Notes: a model not told the origin generated them from the sequence alone. Positions 25,421 to 34,209 are shown, counted from the first letter of the stretch. The stretch is 64,000 nucleotides of DNA from Paenibacillus pasadenensis (GCF_023715725.1 NZ_JAMBOT010000001.1:1-64000), one strand, 5' to 3'. A program made the numbers and translations.

Positions 25421-26592
25421 TACAAAATCGCTGCCGTTTCCGTCATGAGCTCGGACAGTTGGCTCAATTTATCGCTAAGAGCCCGGATTTGCTGCTCCGT
25501 CAATTTATCGTAAGCGATGTAAGCTCCATTTTCCTGATAGTCGAGCAGCATAGCCTCCATTTCCTGGAACTTTTTGTCTATGCTTACGGCTAAATCGGGA
25601 TTATGTTCGTTCAGAGCAGGAATAATGGCCAAATAAACGGTTTTGGAGCCATTAACATTGGCGGCAAGATCAACAAGATCGGTTTTGGAGAAAATTTCCT
25701 CTTCTCCAGTAATTTTTGATGTGGCTGCCTCATTGATCAGCTCAATTGCTCCGGCTACCATCGTTTTGGCATCCAGCTTAATGTCCTGAACCTTGCGCTC
25801 CAGTTCTTCCGTATCCTTCACGAGCTGATCGGCGTATACATCCTGACCCTTCAAGCTTTTGTCAGCCCATAGAGCTTTTTCAATCCGGTGGTAGCCGGTC
25901 CACTCGTCTTCGTTCTCCACATCGGCAAGGCGGGCGTCGACTCGCGGATCTAGATCCCCGAAGCTTTCTGCCACAGGCTCAATTGTTTCAAAATAAACCC
26001 GCGCTTTTGTATACTCCAGCTTGGCCTTTTCCATATCCCCGCTTTTCACCGCATCGGCAAATGTTTTTGTTGCTGAGGCAAAAGCAGCCGCCTGCTCCTT
26101 CACAAAAGTCTCATAGTTCGCCACCGCTTTATTTAGCAGCTCCGAGGAACTCGCGCTTGAAGGCTTCGCCTGCTCCAGCTTATCCAGAGCCTTCATCAAG
26201 TTCCGCGCCGTCACCGCAAGCGATTCAAAATCGACCTTGTCATATGCGGAGGCAGAAAAAATAGGCATTTCATATTTTTCAACCTCAGTGTATTCCAGTG
26301 GGAAGGTTTGGCGGACTGAATTTTCATAGGACAGCCAAAGGTCGTTAATTTCTTTGCCCAGCTTTTTGACCTCCGCCTCATCTTGCTTCGTCAATGCCGC
26401 TTGCAGCTGTACCGTCTGCTCTTTCATCTTGGCCGTACTGTCTTGAATAGCGGCTGTCGCTCCTTCAGGAGCCGGACTTTCAACCGCAGTGTTTTCTTGA
26501 TTGGCATCGGAGCCCGCATTGCTGCCGCACGCCGTCAAAAGGATGACTCCGCCTAAGGAAAGAGCTTGTAATGCTTGTTTGCGTTTCGACAT
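25420..26592 (-). CDS. efeO: EfeO iron-uptake lipoprotein
   Basis: The 390-aa protein has a lipobox (LTAC near residues 19-22) and a C-terminal M75/imelysin-like domain with the HxxE motif in GYHRIEKALW. It would be the extracellular iron-binding component that hands iron to EfeU. The N-terminal region of about 90 residues after the lipid anchor takes the place of the cupredoxin domain found in proteobacterial EfeO. The gene lies between efeU (24 bp) and efeB (overlap). Confidence 0.92.
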   Translation of the reverse strand: MSKRKQALQALSLGGVILLTACGSNAGSDANQENTAVESPAPEGATAAIQDSTAKMKEQTVQLQAALTKQDEAEVKKLGKEINDLWLSYENSVRQTFPLEYTEVEKYEMPIFSASAYDKVDFESLAVTARNLMKALDKLEQAKPSSASSSELLNKAVANYETFVKEQAAAFASATKTFADAVKSGDMEKAKLEYTKARVYFETIEPVAESFGDLDPRVDARLADVENEDEWTGYHRIEKALWADKSLKGQDVYADQLVKDTEELERKVQDIKLDAKTMVAGAIELINEAATSKITGEEEIFSKTDLVDLAANVNGSKTVYLAIIPALNEHNPDLAVSIDKKFQEMEAMLLDYQENGAYIAYDKLTEQQIRALSDKLSQLSELMTETAAIL

Positions 26593-26616
26593 CTTTTATA
26601 AACCTCCGATAAAAAA

Positions 26617-28116
26617 TTAGGTTGCAGGGTTAATCGAATTTTTTGCGGCTCGCTTGAACCGATTTGTTACAGCCGCCGCCAGCGCCAGCAGGATGAGCAG
26701 AAGCTGGGGAAGCGTGCTGTACCAGGAAGGATACAGGCTTATCGCAGCCAGCTCCGGCAGCCTGTCGCTTGCATTTGCAGGAATGATCCCCGCCATTTGC
26801 AGGCTGTGAATGCCGGAACCAAGGAATTTGAAACATAGGTAGAACACAATCAGGCTGGAGATGAGAAATAACGGCCGCACCGACACTTTGGAGCCGGCGA
26901 GGCGAATCAGCCATGCGGCGACACCCAGCATGCCAAAACCTGCGGCCAGTCCGATGACAAGCGTTCCGGCCGGCATTTTTCCGGCTAGGCCGATCAGAAA
27001 AAGAACCGTTTCCAGTCCCTCCCGGACAATGGCGAAAAATGCCAATAGTCCAAAGCTCGCCGCCCTGCCCGCAGAAGCCGCCCTTTGTGTTTGGCTTCGC
27101 AAAAATGCATTCCATCTTTGCACATCCGCGTTCCGATGCAGCCAATAGCTGACATAGAGCAGTAAAAGGCTTGAAACGACACCCGTCCAGCCGTTCAAGA
27201 CGGAATTGCCGCTGCCGATTTCCGACGAGGTGAACAGCATGGACACCGCTATACCCGCTGCCAGGCATAATGCGATTCCAGCCGCGCTTCCCCCTGCAAT
27301 CCAGCGTTTTGCTTTTCGGGAGGAGGATTGTTTTGCAGCTACGCTCAGCGATCCGATTACAAGCACAGCCTCAAGTCCTTCGCGAAAAGGAATCATAGCC
27401 GCATCAAGCCAGGAATAGCCGGTCTGTGCGAGCGGCTCAAGGTTTTCTGCCATCCGCTTCAGCAAAGCTGACGCTTGATCCCGTTGGGAATCATTCGCCA
27501 AGTAAGCGTCGGCAAGCACTAAATCCCGTTCCATTGCGTTGTATACGGACTGGGAGCGTCCTACCACATCGCCTTCGATAGACAGCCACTGCTTTTGCAG
27601 CTGCTTGACCTGCCTGGCCGCACCATCCCAGTCCTGTTGTTCAGCCAGTTGGCCTGCCTGATTGATCTGTGCGATATATCCGGTTAACGTCAAGCCGTTC
27701 CGGCCCTCATTGTTCGTGTAAGCTCCACTTTCGTAGGAATGAAGCGCAAAGCTCAACTCCGCCGCTGAATCGGAGGCCTTTGCGTCATTTCCACCAATAA
27801 GTGCAAGCGATAGAGACGCGATATGCCGGTCGATTTCCATGGCCAGATCAAACGATTCCAATTTAATTGAGCTTTTATGCTGAACCCACCATTTTTTAAT
27901 CTCCTTAAATTGCGAATCCGCATCTGTCTGGTTATTTTGATCCAGGTCGGCAAGCAGCGCATCCGCCTTTGCAGCAATTTGCGGCGAACCGTTTGATTCC
28001 CCAGCAGCGGCGCTTGCACCGGCGAAACTTCCCGATAAGACAAAAATGACGATCAGGACCGCTGCGGTGAGCCGGCGGAGCGTACAGCTGAGACCGGCTC
28101 CCGTTGTACCCAGCAT
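26617..28116 (-). CDS. efeU: EfeU ferrous iron permease (FTR1 family)
   Basis: This is a 499-aa membrane protein. A signal peptide and an extracellular helical region of about 230 residues precede seven membrane segments containing two REGLE iron-binding motifs (FREGLEAVLV and VREGLETVLF), the hallmark of FTR1 permeases. The frame runs to 28176, but that would place the start inside the Fur box; the ATG at 28116 with TAAGGGGGA upstream is correct. It is the first gene of an iron-repressed operon. Confidence 0.93.
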   Translation of the reverse strand: MLGTTGAGLSCTLRRLTAAVLIVIFVLSGSFAGASAAAGESNGSPQIAAKADALLADLDQNNQTDADSQFKEIKKWWVQHKSSIKLESFDLAMEIDRHIASLSLALIGGNDAKASDSAAELSFALHSYESGAYTNNEGRNGLTLTGYIAQINQAGQLAEQQDWDGAARQVKQLQKQWLSIEGDVVGRSQSVYNAMERDLVLADAYLANDSQRDQASALLKRMAENLEPLAQTGYSWLDAAMIPFREGLEAVLVIGSLSVAAKQSSSRKAKRWIAGGSAAGIALCLAAGIAVSMLFTSSEIGSGNSVLNGWTGVVSSLLLLYVSYWLHRNADVQRWNAFLRSQTQRAASAGRAASFGLLAFFAIVREGLETVLFLIGLAGKMPAGTLVIGLAAGFGMLGVAAWLIRLAGSKVSVRPLFLISSLIVFYLCFKFLGSGIHSLQMAGIIPANASDRLPELAAISLYPSWYSTLPQLLLILLALAAAVTNRFKRAAKNSINPAT

Positions 28117-28160
28117 TCTGTTCCCCCTTATAATGACTACCAAAATTGAATCATCTTCAT

Positions 28161-28175
28161 TGATAATGATTATCA
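28161..28175. promoter_or_regulatory. Fur box of the efeUOB operon
   Basis: TGATAATGATTATCA is an exact match to the Bacillus Fur consensus TGATAATNATTATCA. On the minus strand a TTTACA (28183-28188) lies 17 bp from a TATCAA inside the box, so Fur would cover the -10 region. The box is 45 bp upstream of the efeU ATG, implying repression in iron-replete cells. Confidence 0.92.
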
Positions 28176-28189
28176 ATTAATATGTAAAT

Positions 28190-28386
28190 AATAAGGCAGA
28201 AGTTTATTTAGTGTCAAACTAATTTTGTTCTAAACAAATTGGAAACATTTATTGAGTAGGATTAGCGGTGTGGGAAATCCTACAAGCGGGATGGAGTCTG
28301 TTGTAAAAGCTCCAAGGTTTGAACCGGTAAAGGACTGCGTTATTAATTCATATCGAAATTAATTCATAACGAATAATGGAGCAATT
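28190..28386 (+). other. Structured leader upstream of the CorC-type genes, no gene
   Basis: No ORF is supported here. Two small hairpins are visible (TAGGATT 28257-28263 with AATCCTA 28276-28282; TGGAG 28292-28296 with CTCCA 28310-28314), plus a 16-bp near-perfect tandem repeat ATTAATTCATATCGAA / ATTAATTCATAACGAA at 28342-28373. I compared it by eye with M-box and yybP-ykoY motifs and found no match. Confidence 0.45.
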
Positions 28387-28419
28387 GGAGGTGAGCCCCG
28401 CTTCACGGGGAACAATGTG
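28387..28419 (+). promoter_or_regulatory. Shine-Dalgarno and GTG start separated by a hairpin
   Basis: A strong GGAGGTGAG (28387-28395) is followed at once by a 5-bp hairpin (CCCCG 28396-28400, loop CTTCA, CGGGG 28406-28410), then AACAAT and the GTG at 28417. Linear spacing from GGAGG is about 25 nt, too long; with the hairpin folded the effective gap is about 10 nt. The alternative is that CGGGGA acts as a weaker SD by itself. Confidence 0.55.
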
Positions 28420-29733
28420 GACCTGACAACTATAATTAACCTGTTCATTCTGATCATTCTGCTTGCAATGACCGCATTTTTTGTCGGGTCGGAGTTTGCC
28501 GTCGTCAAAATTCGGATGTCCCGACTCGAGCAGCTCATAGCCGAGGGCAACAAAAAAGCCGTTACGGCCAAAAAAGTTGCCGGAGATCTCGACTACTACT
28601 TATCCGCCTGCCAGCTCGGCATTACGGTCACGGCGCTCGGTCTTGGCGCAATTGGCAAGCCAGCTGTGAAAAGCGTGCTGTCGCCGGTTTTCAGCGACTT
28701 AAATCTGTCTGACTCGGCCGCGTCCGCAGCCTCTTACGCCATAGCTTTTATCCTGGTGACGTTTCTGCATGTTGTCGTAGGAGAAATGGCGCCAAAGACT
28801 CTAGCGATCCAGTTTTCTGAGAAAATGACTCTTATGCTCGCCACGCCGCTGTACTGGTTCGGAAAATGGATGTATCCGTTCATCTGGGCGCTGAACGGCG
28901 CCTCCCGGGTACTGCTGCGCATGTTTGGCGTCAAGCCTTCTCCGCATGAACAGGCTTACTCGGAAGACGAGCTGAAAATTATTATGACGCAAAGCTTCCA
29001 AGGCGGCGCGATCGACGAGTCCAAGCTGGATTACATGGAAAATGTATTTTCGTTCGACGAACGAGCGGCCAAGGACATCATGGTGCCCCGCACTTCTATT
29101 GTTGCGCTTGATTTGCAGATGACCGACGCAGAAATTGTGCAGGTGCTCGATCAGTACAACTACACGCGGTACCCTGTCGTTGATAACGGCGACAAAGACC
29201 GTGTCATCGGCATCGTCAACGTGAAAAAAATGCTGCCCCATATCGTTGCCGGCCGGAAGCACAGCCTGAACGAATATGTCCGCGAGCTTCCTTCCGTGCT
29301 TGAGGTGACCTCGATTCAGCAGGCGATGATGCTCATGCAGCAGGAGCGCGTTCATATGGCGCTTGTAATCGACGAATTTGGCGGCACCTCCGGCATTTTG
29401 ACGATGGAGGATATTCTGGAGGAGCTGGTCGGGGAAATCCGGGACGAGTTCGACGCCGATGAGGTAGCCGATATTCGGATGACCGGCAATCGAGAGTTCG
29501 TCATTCACGGCCGGGTGCTGCTCGATGATCTGGAGAAAGAGCTCGGTATCAGCTTCGAGGACCGGGAAGACGCCGGCGTCGATACGATTGGAGGCTGGAT
29601 TCAGGTGCATAAAGGAGCCGTTGTCAGCCCCGGTGACGAGCTGAGAATGAACAAATTCATCTGGACGATTGAGGAAACGGATCATCTGCAGATCAAGCAG
29701 GTCCGCGTGCGTCCCTTGGAGGTGAATCGCTAA
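28417..29733 (+). CDS. CNNM/CorC-type membrane protein (DUF21, CBS pair, CorC_HlyC)
   Basis: The 438-aa protein has an N-terminal DUF21/CNNM transmembrane domain (residues 1-200, three to four segments; SACQLGITVTALGLGA is a family motif), two CBS domains (about 215-335) that bind adenosine nucleotides in relatives, and a C-terminal CorC_HlyC domain (about 350-430). Relatives export Mg2+ or influence Mg2+/Co2+ resistance; hemolysin is a legacy name. It starts with GTG behind an unusual hairpin-spaced RBS. Its stop TAA is directly followed by the ATG of a paralogue. Confidence 0.88.
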   Translation: MDLTTIINLFILIILLAMTAFFVGSEFAVVKIRMSRLEQLIAEGNKKAVTAKKVAGDLDYYLSACQLGITVTALGLGAIGKPAVKSVLSPVFSDLNLSDSAASAASYAIAFILVTFLHVVVGEMAPKTLAIQFSEKMTLMLATPLYWFGKWMYPFIWALNGASRVLLRMFGVKPSPHEQAYSEDELKIIMTQSFQGGAIDESKLDYMENVFSFDERAAKDIMVPRTSIVALDLQMTDAEIVQVLDQYNYTRYPVVDNGDKDRVIGIVNVKKMLPHIVAGRKHSLNEYVRELPSVLEVTSIQQAMMLMQQERVHMALVIDEFGGTSGILTMEDILEELVGEIRDEFDADEVADIRMTGNREFVIHGRVLLDDLEKELGISFEDREDAGVDTIGGWIQVHKGAVVSPGDELRMNKFIWTIEETDHLQIKQVRVRPLEVNR

Positions 29734-30789
29734 ATGGATGGAATGATAGTGCTGAATTTGCTGCTTGTCGCTCTGTTTATCGGTTTGACCGCTTTTTTTG
29801 TCGGTGCGGAATTTGCGATTCTAAAGGTACGAATGTCCCGTCTGGATCAGTTGATTGCCGAAGGCAATAAAAAAGCGGTCAAGGCCAAAAAAGTGGCGCA
29901 AAATCTCGATTATTATTTGTCCGCCTGCCAGCTCGGCATAACGATTACGGCTCTCGTGCTCGGAGCCTTGGGCGAGCCTACCGTAGAGCGGATGCTGCAT
30001 CCGCTGTTCACCCGGATGGAAGTGCCGGAGACGTTGTCCACTGTGCTTTCCTACGCCATTGCATTATCCATCATTACTTTTCTGCATGTCGTAATTGGAG
30101 AGCTGGCACCTAAAACACTGGCCATTCAATTTTCGGAAAAGATGACGCTGCTGCTGGCCCCTCCCCTCTACGGGTTCGGCAAAGCAATGAACCCGGTCAT
30201 CTTCGTATTAAATCATTCCGCGCGAATTCTGCTCCGCCTATTCGGTGTTAAGCCGTCCGGGCACGAGACCGTGTACTCGGAAGAAGAATTAAAGCTGATT
30301 GTGGATCAAAGTTATAAAAGCGGTGAAATCAATCAGACCGAGCTGGAATATTTGAAAAACATTTTTGATTTTGAAGATCGCATCTTAAAGGAAATTATGA
30401 TTCCAAAAGCTAAGATGGTCACAATTGAAGCCAATCTGCCTGTCTCTCTCGTTTTGGAAAGACTGGAACGGCACAGCTTTACCCGTTACCCTGTCGCCGA
30501 CGGCCAGCAGCTTATCGGTTACATTAACTCCAAAGAGCTGCTGACGGGCATCGCAGCCGGAAGAAACCGCAGCCTGCAGGAAATGACCCATCCGATGCCG
30601 AGCTTTAAGGAAACCTCGTCTATCCGGGATGTCCTTATCGAGATGCAGAGAATACGGGTTCATATGGCCATTGTTACGACCGATATAGGCGTTCCTTGCG
30701 GACTCGTTACGATGGAGGACATTCTGGAGGAAATCGTCGGAGATATTCGTGACGAAGCCGTGATTGCACCGAAGCCGGTATGGCAATAA
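29734..30789 (+). CDS. CNNM/CorC-type membrane protein lacking the C-terminal CorC domain
   Basis: This 351-aa tandem paralogue of the previous gene has the DUF21 membrane domain and both CBS domains, ending at TMEDILEEIVGDIRDE plus a short tail. The C-terminal CorC_HlyC domain (about 85 residues in the neighbour) is missing. The stop is followed by a proper terminator and no frame continues, so this seems a settled short form rather than a fresh truncation. With zero spacing between the genes, the two proteins may work as a heterodimer, which is inference. Confidence 0.87.
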   Translation: MDGMIVLNLLLVALFIGLTAFFVGAEFAILKVRMSRLDQLIAEGNKKAVKAKKVAQNLDYYLSACQLGITITALVLGALGEPTVERMLHPLFTRMEVPETLSTVLSYAIALSIITFLHVVIGELAPKTLAIQFSEKMTLLLAPPLYGFGKAMNPVIFVLNHSARILLRLFGVKPSGHETVYSEEELKLIVDQSYKSGEINQTELEYLKNIFDFEDRILKEIMIPKAKMVTIEANLPVSLVLERLERHSFTRYPVADGQQLIGYINSKELLTGIAAGRNRSLQEMTHPMPSFKETSSIRDVLIEMQRIRVHMAIVTTDIGVPCGLVTMEDILEEIVGDIRDEAVIAPKPVWQ

Positions 30790-30800
30790 TATCAAACGGA

Positions 30801-30844
30801 AATACACAGGCTCCCCTTTTTGGGTTAAGTGCCTGTGTTTTTTT
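30801..30844 (+). terminator. Terminator of the CorC-type operon
   Basis: ACACAGGC (30804-30811) pairs with GCCTGTGT (30831-30838), followed by a T-run to 30844. An inner CCCC/GGG pairing may extend it. The rest of 30845-31128 is A/T-rich and carries no gene. Confidence 0.88.
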
Positions 30845-31059
30845 CGTATTTGGAATTCATAACCAGAAATGTAACTGCGCTCTCGCGTCATTATTTGCAA
30901 ATGCAACCATTTAATTTGATGAATTCCCCTTATATTCTCGTTTAATTCCGATGAGATTTTAAAGTATAGTTAACTTAAATTATTAGTTTAATCGCTTACA
31001 TTTACCACCTGTCTCCTCTTTTTTAACGTCTGTTAATTAAGTTTCGCAAAAAAATTTCG

Positions 31060-31077
31060 TTTTGTTCATTTTGTTCA
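31060..31077 (+). promoter_or_regulatory. Direct repeat upstream of the CitA-type kinase gene
   Basis: TTTTGTTCA occurs twice head to tail (31060-31068, 31069-31077), about 50 bp before the kinase start. Nine-base direct repeats are compatible with response-regulator dimer binding, so autoregulation by the downstream CitB-type regulator is possible. No clear -10/-35 was identified nearby. Confidence 0.4.
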
Positions 31078-31128
31078 CGGGCACTTTGCTGGAAAATTTG
31101 AGAAACTGTTTGAGAGGGGGTAGCTTCA

Positions 31129-32724
31129 ATGCGTTTACAGACTAAATTAATCCTTACTATATGCTCCCTGTTGGGGGTCCTAATTCTCGCACTGGGCATT
31201 ACGTTTTATTATGTTGTCACACGTATTGTCGAGCAACAAATTGGCGTCAGAGCATTGGCGCTTGCGGAGTCCATTGCGGCATCGCCGGATATTCGGGATG
31301 CAATGAGCGGTTCCAATCCCAGCCTAGCCGTTCAACCAATAGCAAACAAGATTCGTTTAAAAACAGGGGCGCAGTATATCGTCGTAGGCGACAAACACGG
31401 TATTCGCGTCGCACATCCCAATCCGGAAAAAATCGGAAAACCGATGGTTGGCGGAGACAACGGCCCCGTTCTTGAGGGCAAGTCGATTATTTCTGAAGCA
31501 ACAGGCTCGCTGGGCCCGGCGCTGCGCGGCAAGGTTCCTATTTTTAACGAAGAAGGGCAAGTTATCGGCATCGTCAGCGTCGGATTCCTTACTTCTGAAA
31601 TCGACCGAATTAATGATCCCTATCAAAAGATAATTTTTGTCGTAGGAGCTCTCGTGCTGCTGCTTGGAGCGGCAGGCGCCGTCTGGACTGCACGCGGCGT
31701 AAGGCGTTCTATCCACGGGCTGGAGCCTAAGGAAATCGGAGCCTTGTATATGGAGAAAAAGGCCATTCTGGAGTCAATTCGAGAGGGCGTCGTCGCCATT
31801 AACCGCGAAGGCCGCATTACCGTCATAAACCGAATTGCCCTGGACATTTTACAGGTGCCGGAAGATGTTACCGGAAGGTTAATTGAGGAAATTCTCCCCC
31901 ATTCCGGTCTGCCGGAAGTCATTCATAACGGCGAGGTCCAGCTCGATCAGGAAATGATCATGCGCGGAAGAGAGGTTGTCGTTAACCGGGTGCCGATTAT
32001 CGACAGCAGCGGCCAAGTAGCCGGGGCCGTCTCCAGCTTCCGCGACAAATCCGAGCTTTACCAGCTTGCCCAGGAGCTTTCCCGGGTAAAGCTGTTCGCC
32101 GATTCTTTACGAGCCCAGACGCATGAATTTTCCAATCGGCTATACGTCATCTCCGGGCTGATTCAGCTTGGCTCTTATAAAGAAGCTATTGACCTTATTC
32201 ATTCCGAGGCTGGAATCCAGCAAAATCTACTCCAGTTTATTATGAGAGAAGTGCCCGATCCGGTCCTGGGCGGATTTCTGATAGGCAAGTACAATCACGC
32301 CAGAGAGCTAAAAGTGGACTTTATGCTCGACCCGGAAAGCAGCTTCCGTGATGTGCCGGAATCCATCGACCGCAGCCTTCTTGTAACGATTATGGGAAAC
32401 CTGATTGATAACGCGCTTGACGCCGTCATTGCGAGAAGTACCCTCGCGGCGGATGAACGCAAGGTCAGCCTGCTGTTAACGGATCTTGGAACGGATTTGA
32501 TTATTGAATGCGAGGATAACGGTGCCGGCGTGAAAGAAGGACTCGGAGAAACGATTTTTAATAAAGGGGTTTCAACCAAGCAAGGTGAAAATCGCGGCAT
32601 TGGCCTCTATCTCGTCCAGCAGGCAGTCATTCGTCTCGGAGGCATGCTAGCCTTTAGCCGAAAGCCTTCAGGCGGCACGATTTTTATTGCTGCGGTACCT
32701 AAACATCAAGAAATTGAAGGGTGA
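31129..32724 (+). CDS. CitA/DcuS-type sensor histidine kinase
   Basis: This 531-aa membrane kinase has a transmembrane segment at about 7-30, an extracellular Cache/PASC sensor (about 35-170, with IRVAHPNPEKIGK, typical of C4-dicarboxylate and citrate sensors), a second transmembrane segment, a cytoplasmic PAS domain (about 215-310), an SPOB-like dimerisation helix with phospho-His in RAQTHEFSNRLYVISGLIQLG, and a HATPase with GNLIDNALDAV. GGGGGT precedes the ATG. It pairs with the regulator downstream (13-bp gap). Family ligands are malate, fumarate, citrate and similar acids. Confidence 0.92.
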   Translation: MRLQTKLILTICSLLGVLILALGITFYYVVTRIVEQQIGVRALALAESIAASPDIRDAMSGSNPSLAVQPIANKIRLKTGAQYIVVGDKHGIRVAHPNPEKIGKPMVGGDNGPVLEGKSIISEATGSLGPALRGKVPIFNEEGQVIGIVSVGFLTSEIDRINDPYQKIIFVVGALVLLLGAAGAVWTARGVRRSIHGLEPKEIGALYMEKKAILESIREGVVAINREGRITVINRIALDILQVPEDVTGRLIEEILPHSGLPEVIHNGEVQLDQEMIMRGREVVVNRVPIIDSSGQVAGAVSSFRDKSELYQLAQELSRVKLFADSLRAQTHEFSNRLYVISGLIQLGSYKEAIDLIHSEAGIQQNLLQFIMREVPDPVLGGFLIGKYNHARELKVDFMLDPESSFRDVPESIDRSLLVTIMGNLIDNALDAVIARSTLAADERKVSLLLTDLGTDLIIECEDNGAGVKEGLGETIFNKGVSTKQGENRGIGLYLVQQAVIRLGGMLAFSRKPSGGTIFIAAVPKHQEIEG

Positions 32725-32737
32725 GGAGAGATTACCG

Positions 32738-33478
32738 ATGGTGCATCCAGAACAACCCGCCGCAGAAACCTTCATCGATGTGCTGATCGTCGAAGATGAC
32801 CCCAGAATCGCAGAAATTAATCGGCGGTTTATCGAGCAGATTACAGGCTTCCGGGTTTGCGGCGTCGCCACCGATGCGGAGCAAGCCAAGCTTCAGCTAG
32901 AGCGTCTGGAGCCGCATCTGGTTTTGCTCGACATCTATTTGCCAGCTTCCAGCGGCCTGGAGCTGCTGTATCATATCCGCCAGCATCATCGCGGTACCGA
33001 CGCCATCATGATTACCGCTGCCCGTGAGATTGAAGCGGTTCAGGAGGCGATTCGCAGCGGAGCATTTGACTATTTGATGAAACCGCTTGTGTTTGACCGG
33101 CTTAAGGAAACGATGCAGCGTTACGCCGCTTTTCGCCGGGAGCTGATTCGCCTCAGCGATTCGTCGAGCATCGGGCAGCATGACATCGACAGACTGCTTA
33201 GCCGATTGTCCGATTCGACTGTAAGCTCCGACGGCGCTCCCATGCTGCCCAAGGGCATCGACAAGCTGACGCTGGACAAAGTGTCACAAGCCATTTACAG
33301 CATCAAGGACGGCATGTCAGCCGACAAAATCGCCAAGCTGATTGGAATCAGCCGCTCTACCAGCCGCAGATACTTGGAGTATTTGGTCGGACTTGGCGTA
33401 ATAGAGGCGGACTTGTCCTACGGTATCGGCCGGCCCGAGCGTGTATATCGCAGCCGGAACGCCGACGACAGGCACTGA
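32738..33478 (+). CDS. CitB/DctR-type response regulator
   Basis: The 246-aa protein has a receiver domain (phospho-Asp in VLLDIYLPASSG) and a C-terminal helix-turn-helix of the CitB/DctR type (ADKIAKLIGISRSTSRRYLEY). A frame opens at 32687 inside the kinase gene, but the ATG at 32738 with GAGGAGAG upstream is the natural start. It ends in a bidirectional terminator. Targets are unknown: no dicarboxylate or citrate carrier lies beside it in this window. Confidence 0.9.
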   Translation: MVHPEQPAAETFIDVLIVEDDPRIAEINRRFIEQITGFRVCGVATDAEQAKLQLERLEPHLVLLDIYLPASSGLELLYHIRQHHRGTDAIMITAAREIEAVQEAIRSGAFDYLMKPLVFDRLKETMQRYAAFRRELIRLSDSSSIGQHDIDRLLSRLSDSTVSSDGAPMLPKGIDKLTLDKVSQAIYSIKDGMSADKIAKLIGISRSTSRRYLEYLVGLGVIEADLSYGIGRPERVYRSRNADDRH

Positions 33479-33483
33479 GCTGC

Positions 33484-33539
33484 AAAAAAAGGTCTGAACT
33501 TCCATCACTCCAGATGATGTAGGTTCAGACCCTTTTTTC
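33484..33539. terminator. Bidirectional terminator between the citB-type gene and ndk
   Basis: AAGGTCTGAAC (33489-33499) pairs with GTTCAGACC (33523-33531), with an A-run before and a T-run after. It lies between convergent stops at 33478 and 33549. Confidence 0.85.
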
Positions 33540-33548
33540 TGTTGGCGT

Positions 33549-33953
33549 TTAACGAATAAAAAAGCGGGCGATCTCGATGCTGGCATTTCCCGGCGAATCC
33601 GATCCGTGAATGACGTTTTCCGAAACGTCGAGGCCGAAATCGCCGCGGATCGTGCCCGGAGCAGCTTCGGCAGGATCCGTAGCACCGATCAGATAGCGTG
33701 AATTTTTCACGGCAGCCGGACCCTCCACGATCATGGCGAATACAGGACCCGAGGTGATGTAATCGACAAGCTCGCCAAAAAACGGCTTATGCGCCAGATG
33801 GCCGTAATGCTCCTTCGCCGTTTCCGCGCTAACCTGAATAAGCTCGGCCTTTGCGACGGAAAGTCCCTTTTTTTCAAACCGGGATACGATCTCGCCGATG
33901 AGACCTCTGCGCACCCCGTCGGGCTTAATCATGACGAAAGCTTTTTCGCTCAT
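33549..33953 (-). CDS. ndk: Nucleoside diphosphate kinase
   Basis: The 134-aa protein is full length for bacterial Ndk and transfers the gamma-phosphate between nucleoside triphosphates and diphosphates through a phosphohistidine. The catalytic His is in NVIHGSDS near residue 115, and the N-terminal ERTF/KPDGV-type motif is present as [17 protein letters not shown]. The gene is single with its own RBS, and shares a terminator with the convergent citB-type gene. Confidence 0.96.
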   Translation of the reverse strand: MSEKAFVMIKPDGVRRGLIGEIVSRFEKKGLSVAKAELIQVSAETAKEHYGHLAHKPFFGELVDYITSGPVFAMIVEGPAAVKNSRYLIGATDPAEAAPGTIRGDFGLDVSENVIHGSDSPGNASIEIARFFIR

Positions 33954-34038
33954 ATGTACCTGCCTCCTTGTGTCCCGTAGGAATAAGAGAATTGTACCAT
34001 GTAGGATGTGCCAGGAATGCGATCGATATCACACCCGT

Positions 34039-34209
34039 TTAGGAAGGATCGTTCAGGCGGGCAGCCTTTGCTTCCTCCGCTTTTTTTTGCAGCCCTTTGC
34101 TTACATACGGCTTAGGCTTGCTACTGGCTTTGCGTTCTGCAGCCTGCCAGCGGTTCCAGCCTTTTTTGCCGGTTCCGCGTCCAGTGCCGCCGCCCTTTGA
34201 TTTACTCAT
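34039..34209 (-). CDS. Small basic protein, 56 aa (DUF3934-like)
   Basis: This short gene reads MSKSKGGGTGRGTGKKGWNR, then a Trp-Gln-Ala-Ala segment, a Lys/Ala-rich stretch with KPYVSKG, and ends at TAA 34039-34041. The Gly-rich, Lys/Arg-rich start followed by KGWNRWQ resembles a small uncharacterised Bacillales family that I recall as DUF3934; that link is from memory. The frame is clean and separate from any other gene. No RBS of classical strength is seen (ACGGAGTGGATACACA before the ATG contains GGAGTGG). Function unknown; the charge suggests nucleic acid binding. Confidence 0.6.
   Translation of the reverse strand: MSKSKGGGTGRGTGKKGWNRWQAAERKASSKPKPYVSKGLQKKAEEAKAARLNDPS

Noticed and set aside
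28190..28416. M-box or yybP-ykoY riboswitch upstream of the CorC-type genes
   Set aside because: Tempting from context, but I could not match the conserved cores of either class by eye. A covariance-model search would decide.
28801..29685. 294-aa minus-strand ORF
   Set aside because: Antisense of the CorC-type gene; His/Asn-rich shadow translation without an RBS.
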